This document shows positions 15,626-18,141 of a stretch of DNA of 18,141 bases, one piece after another. The translations under genes were made by a program, and so were the position numbers. Source of the DNA: DAOPYE01 sp035352715 (lineage in GTDB: Bacteria; Acidobacteriota; Holophagae; Holophagales; Holophagaceae); the NCBI GenBank assembly GCA_035352715.1, contig DAOPYE010000051.1, forward strand, positions 1-18,141. The letters are read 5' to 3'. Every line of letters begins with the position of its first letter. Position 1 is the first letter of the stretch. A model generated the notes under the pieces. That model was not told the origin of the DNA, ran no database searches, and worked only from the letters and a program-made list of their open reading frames with translations.

Positions 15626-16761
15626 GAGTTCTCCTCGATGTTCCAGTTGTCTCGAACGGTTTTCGCGAACGCAGGGAATTGTCCCGCGATCAAAGCCTGA
15701 CGTGCGTCACGGGTCAGCCCCACAGTGTAGCTCAGGTTGTGGATGGTGTTGAGCGTGAAGGCCAATAGTTCGCCGGCGCGGAACAGGTGGTGCAGGTAGG
15801 CCCGGGTGAAGGTTCGACAGGTGTAGCAGTTGCACGCTGGATCCAGAGGCTCGGCGGATTCACGGTGCCTGGCGTTCTTGATGTTCAGCCGACCGCGGCT
15901 GGTGAGCAGCCGTCCGTGTCGGGCTTCGCGGCTGGGCAGCACGCAATCGAACATGTCGACCCCCTGCTCGATGCCGAACAGCAGATCCTCTGGCGTGCCC
16001 ACGCCCATCAGGTAGCGCGCGCGATTCTGGGGCAGTTCCCGCACGAACTCGGCGAGCGTGGCGAACATCTCTTCCTTGGGCTCGCCCACGCTCAGGCCGC
16101 CGACGGCGAAGCCCTGGAAAGGTTGCCGGGCGTCGATGTCCAGGATCTCCTGCAGATGGCGCCTGCGCAGATCCAGATGGGTGCCGCCTTGGATAATGGC
16201 GAAAAGTCCCTGGTGCTCATCCAAGGAAAAATCTCGGCAGCGCTGCAGCCACCGGGTGGTCCGCGCCATGGATTTTTCGAGGGCGGGGCGATCGATGCGG
16301 CCCGGGGGGCATTCGTCCAGCGCCATGACGATGTCCGAGCCCAGGTCTCGCTGGATCTCCATGCTGCGTTCGGGCGACAGGAAGTGCCTGCTGCCATCCA
16401 GATGGCTTTGGAACGTGACGCCTTCCTCCGCGATCTTGCGAAGTCCGGCGAGGGAAAACACTTGGAATCCGCCGGAGTCGGTGAGGATGGGGCCATCCCA
16501 GCGCATGAATTGGTGAAGTCCGCCGAACCGGCGAATGAGCTCGCCGCCGGGCCTCAGCCCCAGGTGGTAGGTGTTGCCAAGAATCACCTGCGGACCGATT
16601 TCCAGGAGTTGCAGGGGGGTGATGCCCTTCACGGTGCCTTGGGTGCCGACGGGCATGAATGCGGGTGTGGCGATCTCGCCATGGGCAGTGTTGAACCTCC
16701 CCGCGCGCGCAGGGCTGTCGATGGTTTGGTGATCCGGATGGAACTGGAAGTTGTGCAACAT
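15622..16761 (-). CDS. tgt: Queuine tRNA-ribosyltransferase (tRNA-guanine transglycosylase)
   Basis: 379 residues, the normal bacterial length. Catalytic and binding motifs are present: ILTDSGGFQVFSL (Asp near 93), IIQGG, AVGGLSVGE, DMFDCVLPSR with the nucleophilic Asp near 269, ARHG, and the zinc site CNCYTC (about 308-313) with a later histidine (YLHHLF). The enzyme exchanges guanine at position 34 of Asp, Asn, His and Tyr tRNAs for preQ1. The frame is open further upstream, but MLHNFQF at 16761 matches the usual family start; AAGGA lies rather far upstream (13-17 bases). First gene of the operon with yajC and secDF. Confidence 0.96.
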   Translation of the reverse strand: MLHNFQFHPDHQTIDSPARAGRFNTAHGEIATPAFMPVGTQGTVKGITPLQLLEIGPQVILGNTYHLGLRPGGELIRRFGGLHQFMRWDGPILTDSGGFQVFSLAGLRKIAEEGVTFQSHLDGSRHFLSPERSMEIQRDLGSDIVMALDECPPGRIDRPALEKSMARTTRWLQRCRDFSLDEHQGLFAIIQGGTHLDLRRRHLQEILDIDARQPFQGFAVGGLSVGEPKEEMFATLAEFVRELPQNRARYLMGVGTPEDLLFGIEQGVDMFDCVLPSREARHGRLLTSRGRLNIKNARHRESAEPLDPACNCYTCRTFTRAYLHHLFRAGELLAFTLNTIHNLSYTVGLTRDARQALIAGQFPAFAKTVRDNWNIEENS

Positions 16762-16783
16762 TCGTGTGACGTAATCCTTTCTG

Positions 16784-16811
16784 GTTATCGAAAAAGCCCA
16801 TGAAAAATCAA
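16784..16811 (-). promoter_or_regulatory. Candidate sigma-70 promoter for tgt-yajC-secDF
   Basis: On the minus strand TTGATT (16811-16806) and GATAAC (16789-16784) are separated by 16 bases and would start transcription about 16 bases before the tgt ATG. Confidence 0.35.
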
Positions 16812-16890
16812 CGCGGAATACATTCTTGTCACAGGCATGGAAAAAAAGCCGATTCGGTGCCGAAGCGAGTGTTTCCGGGCATCTTCGCAC

Positions 16891-16918
16891 TTGACGATAC
16901 CCTCCACTCTTGTAATCT
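16891..16918 (+). promoter_or_regulatory. Candidate sigma-70 promoter for tonB
   Basis: TTGACG (16891-16896) and TAATCT (16913-16918) with a 16-base spacer. A start near 16925 would leave a leader of about 105 bases before the tonB-like ATG, containing the hairpin at 16963-16991. Confidence 0.5.
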
Positions 16919-16962
16919 TAACCGCGGGCTTGTCCCAGATCCTTTCTCACGTCAGTCGTCAG

Positions 16963-17001
16963 AGCCGAATCATTCCTGTGATGGTTCGGCTTTATCTTTT
17001 T
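16963..17001 (+). terminator. Terminator-like hairpin in the tonB leader (possible attenuator)
   Basis: AGCCGAA (16963-16969) pairs with TTCGGCT (16985-16991), with a further TCA/TGA pairing inside, and is followed directly by the T-rich run TTATCTTTTT. The shape is that of an intrinsic terminator, placed after the candidate promoter and 31 bases before the next gene. Confidence 0.5.
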
Positions 17002-17031
17002 CATTCAACACCGTCCACTCACGGGAGTCGC

Positions 17032-17847
17032 ATGAGTAAAGACCCCAACACAAAAGCTCCTCCTCAGGAGAGCACTCCAACCAGTCTGGAGGATGCCGTC
17101 TATCGCTCCTCCTTGTCGGAAGGCAATAACGGCGTCAAGAAAGCCAGCCCTCTGGTCACAATCCCCGCCACTGTGCTGACCTATGCAGTGTTCGGCGCTG
17201 CGCTGTTCTTTGTCGCCAAGAACTCGCAGACGGTTCAGAAGGCTGTGAAGAAGACCGTTGGCATCGATCTGGCCGAGCAGAAGGAAGAGGACGCGCCTCC
17301 GCCTCCGCCTCCGCCTCCGCCCGCGCCCGCCGCACCCGTGGCGCCTCCGCGCGCCGTGGAGCGCGACGCTCCGCCGCCGCCGCCGCTCACCAACCAGGAT
17401 GTGGTGCCTGAGATTGCGCCCCGCGAGTTGCCCAAGCAGGATCTGTCGCTGGCCTATGCCGGTTCCAGCTCAGCTGCTGGTAATGGGCAGGTCGCCGGTG
17501 CCGGTGTTGCTGGTCCTACAACCCAGGGCGGCATGTCCGTCGCTGGGTCCGGTAGCTCGGGGCATGTGGTGGACGTGGACTTCAGCCAGGTGAAGGTGAA
17601 GCGCCAGCCCCCCGCACCGCCCTATCCTCCTCTTGCCAAGATCGCTCGCATTCAGGGTACGGTCGTGGTGGAGATCACGGTGGGTGTTGATGGTGTTCCC
17701 GTTTCCGCCCGTGCTTTGGAAGGGCCGCCCCAGCTTCGCGACGCGGCGGTTGCTTACGCTATGCAGTGGAGGTTTGAGCCCTGTCTCGTGGGCGGTGTGC
17801 CCCAGCAGGCTCGCTTCAGGCTCGTGATGCCGTTCAAGCTTCGGTAG
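17032..17847 (+). CDS. tonB: TonB-family energy transducer
   Basis: 271 residues. A cytoplasmic N-terminus of about 40 residues precedes one membrane helix (about 41-63; VTIPATVLTYAVFGAALFFVA). A proline-rich spacer follows (about 93-125, including a run of nine prolines), then a Gly/Ser/Ala linker and a C-terminal TonB domain (about 190-271; YPPLAKIARIQGTVVVEITVG and QWRFEPC). TonB carries inner-membrane proton energy to outer-membrane receptors. The N-terminal cytoplasmic stretch is longer than in E. coli TonB. ATG at 17032 has GGGAG upstream; the longer open frame is ignored. It is followed 88 bases later by an ExbB/TolQ-like gene. Confidence 0.92.
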   Translation: MSKDPNTKAPPQESTPTSLEDAVYRSSLSEGNNGVKKASPLVTIPATVLTYAVFGAALFFVAKNSQTVQKAVKKTVGIDLAEQKEEDAPPPPPPPPPAPAAPVAPPRAVERDAPPPPPLTNQDVVPEIAPRELPKQDLSLAYAGSSSAAGNGQVAGAGVAGPTTQGGMSVAGSGSSGHVVDVDFSQVKVKRQPPAPPYPPLAKIARIQGTVVVEITVGVDGVPVSARALEGPPQLRDAAVAYAMQWRFEPCLVGGVPQQARFRLVMPFKLR

Positions 17848-17935
17848 TTGTCGTCTATCCCTTTACGGCATCTGGGCATACCCCGGGCCATACCTCTCAA
17901 CGTAACAAATCCTCATCCACTTATAAGGAACGCTC

Positions 17936-18141
17936 ATGAGCTTGTTCGTTTCCTCCCTCAACCTTGCCTTGTCCGAAGCTGGCGCCGAGAGCAGCTTCAC
18001 CCCCATGGCGATGTTCCAGACGGCTTCACTGCCTAACAAGGGCATCATCCTCATCCTCGTCTTCCTGCTGCTCCTGCAGATCTACACCGCCGTCGAACGC
18101 GGTCTGATGTATCTGTCCAGCAACAGCGCTTCCCAGAAGTT
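17936..18141 (+). CDS. ExbB/TolQ/MotA-family proton channel subunit, N-terminal part
   Basis: Sixty-eight codons from an ATG with AAGGA six bases upstream, cut by the window end. A polar N-terminus is followed by a hydrophobic helix (GIILILVFLLLLQIYTAVERG, about residues 36-56) and then YLSSNSASQKF. A first helix with this YTAVERG-type exit, directly after a tonB gene, fits an ExbB-like subunit that would work with the TonB protein. The diagnostic channel helices lie beyond the window, so the family call leans on context. Confidence 0.7.
   Translation, partial: MSLFVSSLNLALSEAGAESSFTPMAMFQTASLPNKGIILILVFLLLLQIYTAVERGLMYLSSNSASQK

Overview
The window looks like high-GC chromosomal DNA of a diderm (Gram-negative) bacterium. 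It carries TonB/ExbB-type energy transduction, SecD-SecF fused in one chain, an ArnD-like deacetylase, a PilZ protein and queuosine tRNA modification. The protein style and gene set are compatible with Acidobacteriota such as Holophagaceae/Geothrix, but that is an impression, not a demonstrated assignment. A run of exactly 100 N (1732-1831) marks a scaffold join, so the left 1.7 kb may not be truly adjacent to the rest.

Left and accessory part (1-6637). On the minus strand at 81-1730 is a protein whose domain order (OB/wedge-like strands, RuvC-I Asp, later RuvC block, CxxC...CxxC zinc ribbon, RuvC-III Asp) resembles TnpB/Cas12 RNA-guided nucleases. It reads into the gap. Its 3' flank (about 257-379) holds covarying hairpins repeated with a 55-nt period. 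Across the gap, on its 5' side, lies a dense array of palindromes (1843-2146). A 24-nt direct repeat (one mismatch) occurs at 446-469 and 2186-2209. After this come two small phage-like genes (2440-2880 and 2883-3137, the second apparently cut short), an orphan radical-SAM protein (3117-4502, minus), an AlpA-type regulator (4930-5199) and a P4-type tyrosine integrase (5189-6388, minus). The integrase abuts the 3' end of a tRNA or tRNA-like gene (6561-6637, minus). This is the usual layout of an integrative element inserted in a tRNA 3' end, and the spacer holds iterated inverted motifs as expected for an attachment region.

Core chromosome (6687-18141). Rightward genes: an ABC exporter half-transporter; a thiamine-phosphate synthase/shikimate kinase fusion 6 nt behind it; then a calcineurin-like phosphoesterase, a PilZ-domain protein and an ArnD-like deacetylase as a close-packed set. 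That set ends at a perfect 36-bp palindrome (12358-12393), which can terminate from both sides. Facing it on the minus strand is the operon tgt - yajC - secDF, with an ATGA overlap between tgt and yajC. Divergent from tgt, a promoter followed by a leader with a terminator-like hairpin precedes tonB. An ExbB/TolQ-like channel subunit follows and runs off the window end, giving the start of a TonB-ExbB(-ExbD) energising module.

The most unusual material is the TnpB/Cas12-like gene with structured repeats on both sides. Next are the ThiE-AroK fusion, the non-canonical tRNA at the insertion site, and the possible attenuator in front of tonB.
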